From the NCBI RefSeq assembly GCF_003058265.1, contig NZ_QBUK01000005.1:186001-250000 (forward strand): a DNA stretch of 64,000 bases, read 5' to 3'. This DNA comes from Flagellimonas amoyensis (lineage in GTDB: Bacteria; Bacteroidota; Bacteroidia; Flavobacteriales; Flavobacteriaceae). Each line of letters starts with the position of its first letter. The first letter of the stretch is position 1. Under the pieces are notes generated by a model. It saw only the letters and a program-made list of their open reading frames with translations. It did no database searches and was not told the origin of the DNA. Position numbers and translations under genes: made by a program. This document shows positions 1 to 8,567 of the stretch, piece after piece.

Positions 1-542
1 TCTTTCATGCTGGCAAAGGACTTTTCGGTGGCAAATTCCTCCCAGTTATAATCGGGCCTACCTGTGGGTTGCATCATGGATACCATGACCAGTTTTCCCT
101 TTACATTGGGCAACCATTTTACAAATTCCATGGAATCCTTCACCATGGGCAATACCACCAACTCGGCAGTGACACCTTTTTTGGGTGTGGCAGGGCTCCA
201 GGCCAATTGTGTGCCGCGGAGGCTCTGTACCCTTGGGGATACCATATCGATATGGGAAATTCCGCGTTCCCAACCTTTCCATTCGCCCCATTGTTCGTTG
301 CGGGCCGTGATTCCCCAACCGGCATATTTGGCGACCGCCCAATCGTGGGCCTTTTTCATTTGGGGCGTTCCCACCAAACGGGGACCGATACCATCCATAA
401 GTTCGTGGCCAAGTGCCTCGAGCTGTGAGTTTTCATTGGCCTCTTTGATGATGGCCTGGACAACAGGATCTTGTTCCTGGGCCAAAAGGAATAGGCTGTT
501 GGCCAGCAGCAATGCACTGAGTAGCGTTATTTTTCGTATCAT
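1..542 (-). CDS. M28 family metallopeptidase, N-terminal part (cut by window start)
   Basis: Only the first 180 residues are inside the window; the frame is open to base 1. The start at 542 gives a clear signal peptide (basic MIRK, then a hydrophobic run to about residue 21), so the protein is exported. The segment GPRLVGTP at about residues 53-60 and the following helix resemble the N-terminal part of Bacteroidetes M28 zinc aminopeptidases that carry a PA domain. The zinc ligands lie beyond the window, so catalytic competence cannot be judged. This is a family call by sequence resemblance. Confidence 0.75.
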   Translation of the reverse strand, partial: MIRKITLLSALLLANSLFLLAQEQDPVVQAIIKEANENSQLEALGHELMDGIGPRLVGTPQMKKAHDWAVAKYAGWGITARNEQWGEWKGWERGISHIDMVSPRVQSLRGTQLAWSPATPKKGVTAELVVLPMVKDSMEFVKWLPNVKGKLVMVSMMQPTGRPDYNWEEFATEKSFASMK

Positions 543-631
543 AGTTGATTTAATTTGTCCTAAAAATAGAACAATAAAAGCAGGTTTGGAAATACGAACT
601 GCAAGCTAGGAGGACAAATGGGAAAAAATGG

Positions 632-793
632 CTAGGCCACCTTTTTCAAAAGGTCAAAACAAGGGCATTTGGAGCAGCGCTTGCTTTCTTTTTTCTTGTA
701 TTTCTCACAGCATTTTGACTTCAGATTGCCATGGGAGGACAATTCTTTGAGCAATGCCTTTTTGAGTTTCTTTTTTTCCTTCTTCTTTCCCAT
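632..793 (-). CDS. small Lys/Cys-rich conserved-type protein (53 aa)
   Basis: This 53-residue reading frame begins MGKKKEKKK and ends with a cysteine cluster: a CC pair at residues 28-29, then C40, C43 and C45 in a CSKCPC context. The basic N-terminus and the cysteine spacing suggest a small metal-binding or nucleic-acid-associated protein, but I recognise no named family. It sits between the M28 peptidase and the PAP2 gene on the same strand. The frame is short, so protein status rests on composition and on the tidy start and stop. Confidence 0.6.
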   Translation of the reverse strand: MGKKKEKKKLKKALLKELSSHGNLKSKCCEKYKKKESKRCSKCPCFDLLKKVA

Positions 794-871
794 GATGAGT
801 ATAGAGAAGGCAAAACTAATTATTTTAATTCAATCTAAATAAGAAATTAACACTAAAGTGTTAAGGGTGAA

Positions 872-1711
872 TCAGAAGTGGAGGGAGACCCCCAAGGTGT
901 TTGGACCAAATGAAAGGTTCCAACTCACTTGTTTCGGATTGTCGTTGTACTTTTCGTCATACTTGGAATCCAAGTATCGGTCGATGGATTCCACAATGAA
1001 TATGCTCAGCACCGTACTGAAGGCCACATCGGAGACCCAATGGAAATCATCCATCACCCGCACTAAACCGGGCACCAGACCGATGGCATAGAGACCTCCC
1101 TTGACCCAAGGGTTTTTGAACTGTTTGGCAATGGCATAGGCGTTGCTGAAGGCCAACATGGCATGTCCGGAGGGGAAGGAGTCGTAATCATAGACGCGAT
1201 CCAGATGCAGGGGGTCAAAAGTATCCGAACTCTCCCCACTTTTGGGTCTGGCCCGACCAATGATCCGTTTGCTCACTTGCTGAAGAAAGCCACCCGCGGT
1301 TGCAGATGAAATCAACAAAACCCCGGTCCGTCTCAATTTTTCATTTTGGGTGAACAGTCCCGCCAAATAAACCCCGCCGGTCAGCATATAATTGTTTTCA
1401 GGGCTGCCGTACTCGTGTCCATAGTCCATCACCACATCGGGAATATCCTGTCTGAAACCATTTTTCCAGTCGTTCAGTTCATCGTCCACCGTAAATAGAA
1501 GCAGGGTGCCCGCGGTCAAATAACCAAAGTTGGCCCAGTCGTTCCCTTTCCAATGTACCGGACGGGAATAGGCATAACCCACACCCCCGAACATGTTGCC
1601 CACGTCATAGGTGAAGTGGTTCCACATATTCTTCTCTTTTTCCGGGGTCTCTTCCTGTCCAAAAACAGGGTAAATCAGTAGGGCTACAAATAGGAGAACA
1701 GCTGCTTTCAT
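872..1711 (-). CDS. PAP2 superfamily phosphatase, exported
   Basis: This 279-aa protein has an N-terminal signal peptide (residues 1-18) and all three PAP2 signature motifs: K148 to RP155-156 (KX6RP), PSGH at 180-183 and R218-X5-H224-X3-D228. H183 and H224 are the expected catalytic histidines of the vanadium-haloperoxidase/PAP2 fold. Such enzymes dephosphorylate lipid phosphates, for example undecaprenyl diphosphate or phosphatidate, at the periplasmic face. The substrate cannot be told from sequence. It lies downstream of the HDAC-like gene on the same strand with a 30-base gap. Confidence 0.9.
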   Translation of the reverse strand: MKAAVLLFVALLIYPVFGQEETPEKEKNMWNHFTYDVGNMFGGVGYAYSRPVHWKGNDWANFGYLTAGTLLLFTVDDELNDWKNGFRQDIPDVVMDYGHEYGSPENNYMLTGGVYLAGLFTQNEKLRRTGVLLISSATAGGFLQQVSKRIIGRARPKSGESSDTFDPLHLDRVYDYDSFPSGHAMLAFSNAYAIAKQFKNPWVKGGLYAIGLVPGLVRVMDDFHWVSDVAFSTVLSIFIVESIDRYLDSKYDEKYNDNPKQVSWNLSFGPNTLGVSLHF

Positions 1712-1741
1712 GAGGTTAAATAAAAGGAACAGTCGGTAAAA

Positions 1742-2644
1742 TTACGCATAAATATCCTGCGCCAAACGAAATGTGTTCGCATGGGCCTCCACAATGGTTT
1801 TGATGTCGGGCGAATACCCACCTCCCATGCTACATTGAACCGGGATGTTGGCGTCGTGACAGGTTTGGAGCACAAAACGGTCCCGTTCCCGGCAACCTTC
1901 CAAGGTCATAGCCAAGGTGCCCAGTTTGTCCGTTTCCAAAACATCCACCCCGCAGAGGTAAAAGATGAACTGTGGACTAACTTTTTCCAACAATGCCGGG
2001 AGCGTTTTTTTTAGGATGGATAGGTACTCCTTGTCCGTAGTTCCTTTCTCCAAAGGGATATCCAGATTTGAAACTTCCTTTTTAAAAGGATAATTTCCCT
2101 TTCCGTGCATGGAAAATGTAAAAACAGAACGGTCAGTCTGAAAAATCTCCGCAGTCCCGTTCCCTTGGTGTACATCCAGATCCACGATCAAGATGTTGCT
2201 GGCCAGATGGTTGTCCAAAAGATAACGGGCGCCAATGGCATGGTCGTTCAGCATGCAAAAAGCCTCTCCTCGATTGGAATAGGCATGGTGGGTGCCTCCT
2301 GCAATGTTCATGGCGATGCCGTGTTCCAGGGCAAACGCACACCCTTTGATGGTACCATCGGCAATGATGCGTTCCCGAGTGACCAATGCATCGCTCAACG
2401 GAAAACCGATTTTCCGTACCGCACTTTTGGAGAGCTCCAATCCTACCAAATCCCGATAATAACGTTCATCGTGGGCCGCCAAAATGTATTTATCATCAGG
2501 AATGGAAGGCTCAAAGAAATTTTCTTCGGAACAAGTGCCTTCATGGAGCAATTGTTGGGGCAGCAGCTCATACTTGATCATCGGGAAACGGTGCCCCTCC
2601 GGCAATGGATGTTTGTAGATGGGATGATAGGCAATCTTGAGCAT
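1742..2644 (-). CDS. histone deacetylase family protein (acetylpolyamine/acetoin-utilisation type)
   Basis: This 300-aa protein belongs to the arginase/deacetylase fold. The active-site pieces are in order: tandem H119-H120 in GGTHHAYSNRGEAFC, the zinc ligands D157 and H159 in DLDVHQGNGT, and D234 in CGVDVLETDKLG. Members deacetylate small molecules or lysine side chains; the natural substrate is not predictable here. A longer frame exists upstream, but it runs into tex. The start at 2644 (MLKIAYHP) leaves 7 bases after the tex stop and matches the usual family N-terminus, so the two genes are probably cotranscribed. Confidence 0.9.
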   Translation of the reverse strand: MLKIAYHPIYKHPLPEGHRFPMIKYELLPQQLLHEGTCSEENFFEPSIPDDKYILAAHDERYYRDLVGLELSKSAVRKIGFPLSDALVTRERIIADGTIKGCAFALEHGIAMNIAGGTHHAYSNRGEAFCMLNDHAIGARYLLDNHLASNILIVDLDVHQGNGTAEIFQTDRSVFTFSMHGKGNYPFKKEVSNLDIPLEKGTTDKEYLSILKKTLPALLEKVSPQFIFYLCGVDVLETDKLGTLAMTLEGCRERDRFVLQTCHDANIPVQCSMGGGYSPDIKTIVEAHANTFRLAQDIYA

Positions 2645-2651
2645 GTAAAAG

Positions 2652-4775
2652 TTATTTGTGCAGGGCCAACTGTATCCGTTTTCGTGGCACATCCACATCC
2701 AAGACCTTCACGATCACTTGTTGGTGAAGGCTCACATGTTCGTTGACATCCTTTACAAAGGTATCGGACAGATTGGAAATATGGATGAGGCCACTTTCCT
2801 TGATCCCAACATCCACAAAGCACCCAAAGTTGGTAATGTTGTTCACAATGCCGGGCAGCAATTGCCCTTGCCTCAGGTCGGTGATTTCCCGGATATTCTG
2901 GTCAAACGTGAACACCTTGGCTTTTTCCCTCAGGTCCAGACCCGGTTTTTCCAATTCTTTTACAATGTCCTCCAAAGTGGGCATCCCAATGGTTTCCGTG
3001 CAATAGGATTTCAGGTCGATGCGCTGCAGGGCAGCTTTGTTACCGACAATTTCTTCAAGCGGAATTTTTTGATCCTTGGCCATTTTGGCCACCAGACTAT
3101 AACTTTCAGGGTGCACTGAGGAGTCATCCAAAGGATTGTCTCCATTTTTGATGCGCAAAAAGCCGGCACTTTGCTCAAACGCCTTTCCTCCCAAACGGGC
3201 CACTTTTTTGATTTCTTCCCGGTTCTTGAACGCCCCATTTTCATTGCGATGGGTCACAATGTTTTCGGCCAGTTTGGGTCCTATGCCCGAAACATAACTG
3301 AGCAGGGGAACACTGGCCGTGTTGATGTTGACGCCTACGGCATTCACACAACTTTCCACCACGGTGTCCAAAGAGGTTTTCAATTGGGTTTGGTCCACAT
3401 CGTGCTGGTATTGCCCCACCCCGATGGATTTCGCATCGATCTTGACCAGTTCGGCCAACGGATCGGCCAGCCTACGACCAATGGAAACCGCTCCCCGCAC
3501 CGTAACATCATAATTAGGAAACTCATCCCTAGCAATTTTGGAAGCCGAATAGATGGAGGCCCCTGCTTCGCTCACTACAAATACTTCAATCGGCTTTTTA
3601 AAAGGAATGCGTTTGATCAATTGCTCGGTTTCGCGCGATGCAGTACCATTTCCTATGGCAATCGCCTCGATTTTATAGGCGTCCACCAAAGAACTTATTT
3701 TCTTGATGGCCCCGTTTCTGTCATTCTGTGGCGCGTGGGGATAAATGGTTTCGTTGTGTTTCAAATCGCCCTGTTCATCCAAACACACTACTTTACACCC
3801 CGTGCGGAACCCAGGGTCGATGGCCAAAATGCGTTTTTCGCCCAAGGGTGCACCCAAGAGTAACTGTTTTAAGTTTTTGGAGAACACCTGTATGGCGGCC
3901 AAATCCGCTTTTTCCTTCGCAATGTTCAACAATTCGTTGGAAAGCGAAGGGAACAATAGTCTTTTATAGGCATCGGCGATGGCCATTTCGATATGTTCGG
4001 TACAGGCATTGTTCGATTTGATCAAACGGCGTTCCATGTTCTGAAGGGCACGTTCCTCGTCAATTTCGATTTTCACTCGGATGAACCCTTCTTTTTCTGC
4101 CCTCATGATGGCCAAAAAACGGTGCGATGGGCAACGGTCCAACGGTTCGGTCCAATCAAAATAATCCTGGAATTTTTGGGCCTTTTCGTCCTCTTTTTTG
4201 GTCTTGATCACTTGTGTGGTGATGATGGCATGGCGTTCCAATTGGCCGCGGAGCTGGTTTCGGATATCGCCCCGTTCGTTGATCCATTCAGCAATGATGT
4301 GGCGGGCACCTTCCAAGGCTTCATCCTCGTTTTGGACTTCCTTGTTGAGGTATTTGGAGGCGATGAATTCAATTTCATCCGCGTTTTGCGCCATGATGAT
4401 CTTCGCTAGTGGTTCCAACCCATTTTTACGGGCGGTCTCTGCTTTTGTCTTTTTGCTCTTCTTGAAAGGTAAATACAAGTCTTCCAAGCTGGTCAGGTCC
4501 ATACAGCCCAAGAATTTGGCCTTGAGGTCTGGGGTGAGCGCTCCTTGTTCTTCCACCGCCTTGATGATGGCCACCTTTCTTTTTTCGAGGGCCTCAAATT
4601 GGGTCTTGTACTGTACAATGGCCCCGATTTGGACTTCATCCAAATTTCCCGTGCGTTCCTTGCGGTATCGGGAAATAAAGGGAATGGTACAATCCTCGTT
4701 CAAAAGGGCCACGGTATTCTCCACACTTTTTTCCGATAATTGGGTGTGCTGAACGATATAGGGGATGAGTTGCAT
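2652..4775 (-). CDS. tex: Tex family RNA-binding transcription accessory protein
   Basis: This full-length 707-aa protein has the Tex architecture. It has a helical N-terminal HTH-rich region, a YqgF/RNase H-like domain beginning near RILAIDPGFRTGCK (about residue 315), helix-hairpin-helix repeats around SGIGPKLAENIV (about 495-550), and a C-terminal S1 domain (GIVNNITNFGCFVDVG, about 640-705). Tex binds RNA and acts in transcription processes in the cytoplasm; its precise molecular role is not settled. It is followed 7 bases later by the HDAC-like gene. Confidence 0.96.
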   Translation of the reverse strand: MQLIPYIVQHTQLSEKSVENTVALLNEDCTIPFISRYRKERTGNLDEVQIGAIVQYKTQFEALEKRKVAIIKAVEEQGALTPDLKAKFLGCMDLTSLEDLYLPFKKSKKTKAETARKNGLEPLAKIIMAQNADEIEFIASKYLNKEVQNEDEALEGARHIIAEWINERGDIRNQLRGQLERHAIITTQVIKTKKEDEKAQKFQDYFDWTEPLDRCPSHRFLAIMRAEKEGFIRVKIEIDEERALQNMERRLIKSNNACTEHIEMAIADAYKRLLFPSLSNELLNIAKEKADLAAIQVFSKNLKQLLLGAPLGEKRILAIDPGFRTGCKVVCLDEQGDLKHNETIYPHAPQNDRNGAIKKISSLVDAYKIEAIAIGNGTASRETEQLIKRIPFKKPIEVFVVSEAGASIYSASKIARDEFPNYDVTVRGAVSIGRRLADPLAELVKIDAKSIGVGQYQHDVDQTQLKTSLDTVVESCVNAVGVNINTASVPLLSYVSGIGPKLAENIVTHRNENGAFKNREEIKKVARLGGKAFEQSAGFLRIKNGDNPLDDSSVHPESYSLVAKMAKDQKIPLEEIVGNKAALQRIDLKSYCTETIGMPTLEDIVKELEKPGLDLREKAKVFTFDQNIREITDLRQGQLLPGIVNNITNFGCFVDVGIKESGLIHISNLSDTFVKDVNEHVSLHQQVIVKVLDVDVPRKRIQLALHK

Positions 4776-4867
4776 TTTCTTTTTTTGTAAAGTAGGTTTT
4801 TTAAAAAAAATCAGAGTATTTTGATCAAGTCATTTTACTCTCGATATCATCAATTTCAATTCAAACT

Positions 4868-6316
4868 TTAGAATTTGAAAAGGGTGTATTGATTGAGTTT
4901 TTTGCTGTAAACTCCCCAGATATAGTAATCATTCAACTTAAAAACAGTTTCCGCGTCCTTTTTGGGAAACGTATCAGCGGATTCTGTAATTATATCAAAT
5001 ACATTTTTGGGGATATCACCGGATTTATGCTTAAAATCCTGATCAAACAAACATTCAATACGTGTTGCCTTTGTGGAAGTGTAGCTTCCATAGGCATAAA
5101 AAGTTGGGTTGAAAGTAACAGTAAATCCACCAATGGCACCCATAGGCATTCCAAAACCAGGCATCATCATAGGAGCGCCCCCTCTTACCATTTCTTTCTT
5201 GGAGCCCATGGTAATGACATAGTCATTGTTTGACTTTATGACAGCGACGCCAATATCTTCTTTACTGAGCCTTCTCAGAAATTTACTGCTCTTTTCCATC
5301 TCCCTATAGTCTTTGTATGTGCCACCCTCTTGAATTATGGGAGTGTTTTTGAAAGTGATTTCCTCATCTTTTTTTACTTGGAGGTTCTTCAGTTCTTGAC
5401 CAGTTTCCAGGGATTTTATTGAGAAGACCATTTCTTCATCGGATGAGGAGATAAGATAAATCGCATCATCCAAAATGAAGGAATTGGAATTGACCATAGG
5501 GGCCGAAATGGAAGGTTTTTCAATAGTGGAAAGTGTATAGTTCAATTCTTCAGTGGAAACATCAACGATATAGGTGAGCATTTGAGTGTCAATGGTCAAT
5601 TTAAACCCATGCTTTCCAGGATACATCTTCAAAATTTCACTAGTGGTTTCAATGGAATTAGGGGAATGGGAATCAATCTTGTCAATTTTAAATGAATTCA
5701 AATTTCCAAATCTTGTTTCAGAACCTCCCGTAGCCATGATGGTATAAAGATGTTGGACAGCTCCCTGATTATCATAAAATGACTCTTTCGACAAGTCCAA
5801 AGACCGCTTCTTGTACTCACTACCTTCTTCAAAGACATAAAAATTCAGGATACTAGATTCCTTGTTTATGGTCACTAGATGAAATTTGGAGGCATCGCTA
5901 TAACCTTCTACGTAAACCTCATTTTTGAGTTTGAAATCATAAAGGGTTTCTTCTGTAGACTTATTTTCAAAATTGAAGAGAATACTTCCAAAAGTTTTAT
6001 CCTTCCTATCTTTTAAGAATAACCGGATTTTTTGACCATTCACAGAATAGCCTATAATTTGCTCGTATTTCTTTGGGAGGCCCTCTGAAGCAAATTCACC
6101 GATTAAACCAAGTGCAGCGGAATATAAAAATCCATAGATATTATTATCATCGTCCAAGAAAATCGCAAAATTGCCAGTTGCTTCATCTACAACAGGAAAT
6201 GCAGTGTGTACTTTTCTGGTTCCTTCTTTGAAATTGTTGTTTATTTCAAGAAATTTTTCCTGGGAAAAGACGGACAATGATAGCACAAGAATGAGTAACT
6301 GGACTGTTTTCTTCAT
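4868..6316 (-). CDS. secreted protein of unknown function (482 aa)
   Basis: A signal peptide (MKKTVQLLILVLSLSVFSQ) is followed by about 460 residues rich in beta-type segments. I do not recognise a family. Near residues 375-395 there is an odd Gly/Met/Pro-rich stretch (GGAPMMMPGFGMPMG) inside an otherwise normal sequence. No T9SS sorting domain is visible at the C-terminus and no lipobox at the N-terminus, so it is probably periplasmic. The gene looks more AT-rich than metG and tex on either side, which could mean later acquisition. It begins 13 bases after the metG stop, so the two may be cotranscribed. Confidence 0.8.
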   Translation of the reverse strand: MKKTVQLLILVLSLSVFSQEKFLEINNNFKEGTRKVHTAFPVVDEATGNFAIFLDDDNNIYGFLYSAALGLIGEFASEGLPKKYEQIIGYSVNGQKIRLFLKDRKDKTFGSILFNFENKSTEETLYDFKLKNEVYVEGYSDASKFHLVTINKESSILNFYVFEEGSEYKKRSLDLSKESFYDNQGAVQHLYTIMATGGSETRFGNLNSFKIDKIDSHSPNSIETTSEILKMYPGKHGFKLTIDTQMLTYIVDVSTEELNYTLSTIEKPSISAPMVNSNSFILDDAIYLISSSDEEMVFSIKSLETGQELKNLQVKKDEEITFKNTPIIQEGGTYKDYREMEKSSKFLRRLSKEDIGVAVIKSNNDYVITMGSKKEMVRGGAPMMMPGFGMPMGAIGGFTVTFNPTFYAYGSYTSTKATRIECLFDQDFKHKSGDIPKNVFDIITESADTFPKKDAETVFKLNDYYIWGVYSKKLNQYTLFKF

Positions 6317-6329
6317 TGGTTAAGTTAGA

Positions 6330-8426
6330 TTAGGATATATTTTCACCATTCCCAACCCCATCTTCATCAGGATTCATGAAAACGAGTTTTCCCTCTTGGT
6401 TTTCGGTCATCAAGATCATGCCCTCGCTTTCCACACCGCGTAGTTTTCTTGGGGCCAAGTTTACGAGAACGGTCACTTTTTTACCGATGATGTCCTCTGG
6501 TTTAAAGCTTTCGGCAATTCCGGAAACAATGGTTCGGGTGTCGAGACCTGTATCGATTTTCAACACCAAGAGCTTGTCGGCCTTCGGCATTTTTTCCGCT
6601 TCCAAAATGGTGCCTACCCGCATGTCCAATTTTGCAAAGTCCTCGTAGGTGATGGTTTCTTTTTGTGGCATGATTTCTTTTTCAGTTTCACCTGCGCTGA
6701 GCGAAGTCGAAGCGTTGGTTTTTTTAGTGGCTTCCAGTTTGTCCAATTGTTTTTGGACCTCGTCATCTTCGATTTTTCGGAAGAGCAATTCACTTGGGTT
6801 GAGCTGGTGGCCAGCCGGGAGTAAAATGTCTTCAGAGGCAACATCGTCCCATTGAGATGCTGAATCAAGTTCAGCATGACGTAAAATTCCTTTCAATTTT
6901 GAAGAGGTAAACGGCAGAAACGGCTCGCTCAATAGGGCAAGCGCGGTTGCGATCTGCAATGCCACATACATGATGGTGTTTACACGCTCTTCATCCGTTT
7001 TGATGAGTTTCCAAGGCTCTTCGTCGGCCAAATATTTATTGCCCAAACGGGCGAGGTTCATCAATTCCTGACTGCCTTCACGGAAACGGTAACGCTCCAA
7101 GGAGTTGGACAGGATTTCAGGAAAGCCTTTCAGGGCCTCCAAAGTCTCTTTGTCTACTTCTGAAAAAGCACCGGGAGAGGGGACCACTCCGTTGTAATAT
7201 TTTTGGGTGAGCACTGCGACCCGGTTCACGAAATTGCCAAAAATGGCCACCAGTTCGTTGTTGTTGCGTGCCTGAAAATCCTTCCAAGTAAAGTCGTTGT
7301 CCTTGGTCTCTGGCGCATTGGCCGTCAAGGCATAACGTAGCACGTCCTGCATATCGGGGAATTCTTCCAAATACTCGTGCAACCAAACGGCCCAATTCTT
7401 TGAGGTGGACAGCTTGTTCCCTTCCAGGTTCAAAAACTCGTTGGCGGGCACGTTTTCGGGTAGAATGAAATCGCCATGGGCCTTCAGCATGCTGGGGAAC
7501 ACAATGCAGTGGAACACAATGTTGTCCTTACCGATAAAGTGAACCAATTTGGTGCTTTGGTCCATCCAGTAGGGTTTCCAGTCCTTGCCTTCACGTTCGG
7601 CCCATTCCTTGGTGGATGAAATATACCCAATCGGCGCATCGAACCACACATAGAGCACCTTGCCTCCGCCCCCTTTCACGGGTACCGGGATGCCCCAATC
7701 GAGGTCGCGGGTCACCGCTCGCGGTTTTAGGCCATCATCGATCCAGGATTTACACTGGCCATACACGTTGGGTTTCCAATCGGGCTTGTGGCCCACCAAG
7801 ATCCATTCTTTTAAAAATTCTTCATACCTGTCCAAAGGCAAAAACCAGTGTTTGGTAGTCTTCAGAATGGGAACAGCACCGGTAATGGTCGATTTTGGGT
7901 TGATGAGGTCGGTGGCGTTCAGGGAAGAGCCACAGCGCTCACATTGGTCGCCATAGGCCTCTTCGTTGCCGCATTTGGGGCAGGTACCGATCACAAATCG
8001 GTCTGCCAGAAATTGTTTGGCCTCATCGTCGTACAATTGTTCGGTCTCCTCTTCAATAAAGTCGCCCTGGTCATACATTTTTTGGAAAAAATCGGAAGCC
8101 GTTTTATGATGAACTTCTGCCGAGGTCCTGGAATAGTTGTCAAAAGAAATCCCGAAATCCGCGAAAGACTTTTTGATGATCCCGTGGTATTTGTCAATGA
8201 TTTCCTTGGGGCTGACCCCTTCCTTCTTGGCCTTCATCGGTATGGCCACCCCATGCTCGTCGCTACCGCAAATGAACGCCACATCGTTGCCCTTGAGCCT
8301 TAAATAGCGTGAGTAGATGTCCGCGGGAACATAAACGCCGGCCAAATGCCCAATGTGGATAGGACCGTTGGTATAGGGGAGTGCCGCGGTAATGGTATAT
8401 CTTGAAGGATGCGTATTCTGGGTCAT
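6330..8426 (-). CDS. metG: methionine-tRNA ligase with C-terminal tRNA-binding domain
   Basis: This 698-aa class I synthetase charges tRNA-Met in the cytosol. Visible landmarks are HIGH at residues 24-27, the zinc knuckle C149-C152-C162-C165, the KMSKS counterpart KLSTS at 338-342, the anticodon-binding helical domain to about 510, and an EMAP-II/Trbp111-like domain from about 597 to the end. Two short chromosomal repeats lie inside the reading frame between the helical domain and the C-terminal domain. They encode RHAELDSAS (516-524) and STSLSAG (573-579), and both keep the frame open. Confidence 0.98.
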   Translation of the reverse strand: MTQNTHPSRYTITAALPYTNGPIHIGHLAGVYVPADIYSRYLRLKGNDVAFICGSDEHGVAIPMKAKKEGVSPKEIIDKYHGIIKKSFADFGISFDNYSRTSAEVHHKTASDFFQKMYDQGDFIEEETEQLYDDEAKQFLADRFVIGTCPKCGNEEAYGDQCERCGSSLNATDLINPKSTITGAVPILKTTKHWFLPLDRYEEFLKEWILVGHKPDWKPNVYGQCKSWIDDGLKPRAVTRDLDWGIPVPVKGGGGKVLYVWFDAPIGYISSTKEWAEREGKDWKPYWMDQSTKLVHFIGKDNIVFHCIVFPSMLKAHGDFILPENVPANEFLNLEGNKLSTSKNWAVWLHEYLEEFPDMQDVLRYALTANAPETKDNDFTWKDFQARNNNELVAIFGNFVNRVAVLTQKYYNGVVPSPGAFSEVDKETLEALKGFPEILSNSLERYRFREGSQELMNLARLGNKYLADEEPWKLIKTDEERVNTIMYVALQIATALALLSEPFLPFTSSKLKGILRHAELDSASQWDDVASEDILLPAGHQLNPSELLFRKIEDDEVQKQLDKLEATKKTNASTSLSAGETEKEIMPQKETITYEDFAKLDMRVGTILEAEKMPKADKLLVLKIDTGLDTRTIVSGIAESFKPEDIIGKKVTVLVNLAPRKLRGVESEGMILMTENQEGKLVFMNPDEDGVGNGENIS
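6694..6714. repeat. short dispersed repeat, GAGCGAAGTCGAAG core, inside metG
   Basis: The core CTGAGCGAAGTCGAAG is flanked by short inverted ends (CGCT/AGCG). The same core occurs twice in mfd and, with one change, just after prs. Here it codes in frame for part of the linker before the C-terminal domain of MetG. Confidence 0.75.
6854..6880. repeat. palindromic dispersed repeat (RHAELDSAS type) inside metG
   Basis: The 8-base arms ATGCTGAA and TTCAGCAT surround a 5-base TCAAG loop. A 27-base copy identical to this one, flanks included, lies at 19435-19461. In metG it is read through in frame as RHAELDSAS. Confidence 0.85.
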
Positions 8427-8567
8427 GAAAAATCTAAATTAAGCCCCAAAAATACTGATTTTAACGGGATCGGTCATAAAAAAGGAAACCCCCGAAGATG
8501 CGACCCAATTTGGGGTGTGGGGTACATCATCGAGGGAATCCCGAAATAAATGATAGCGTAAGGTTTC

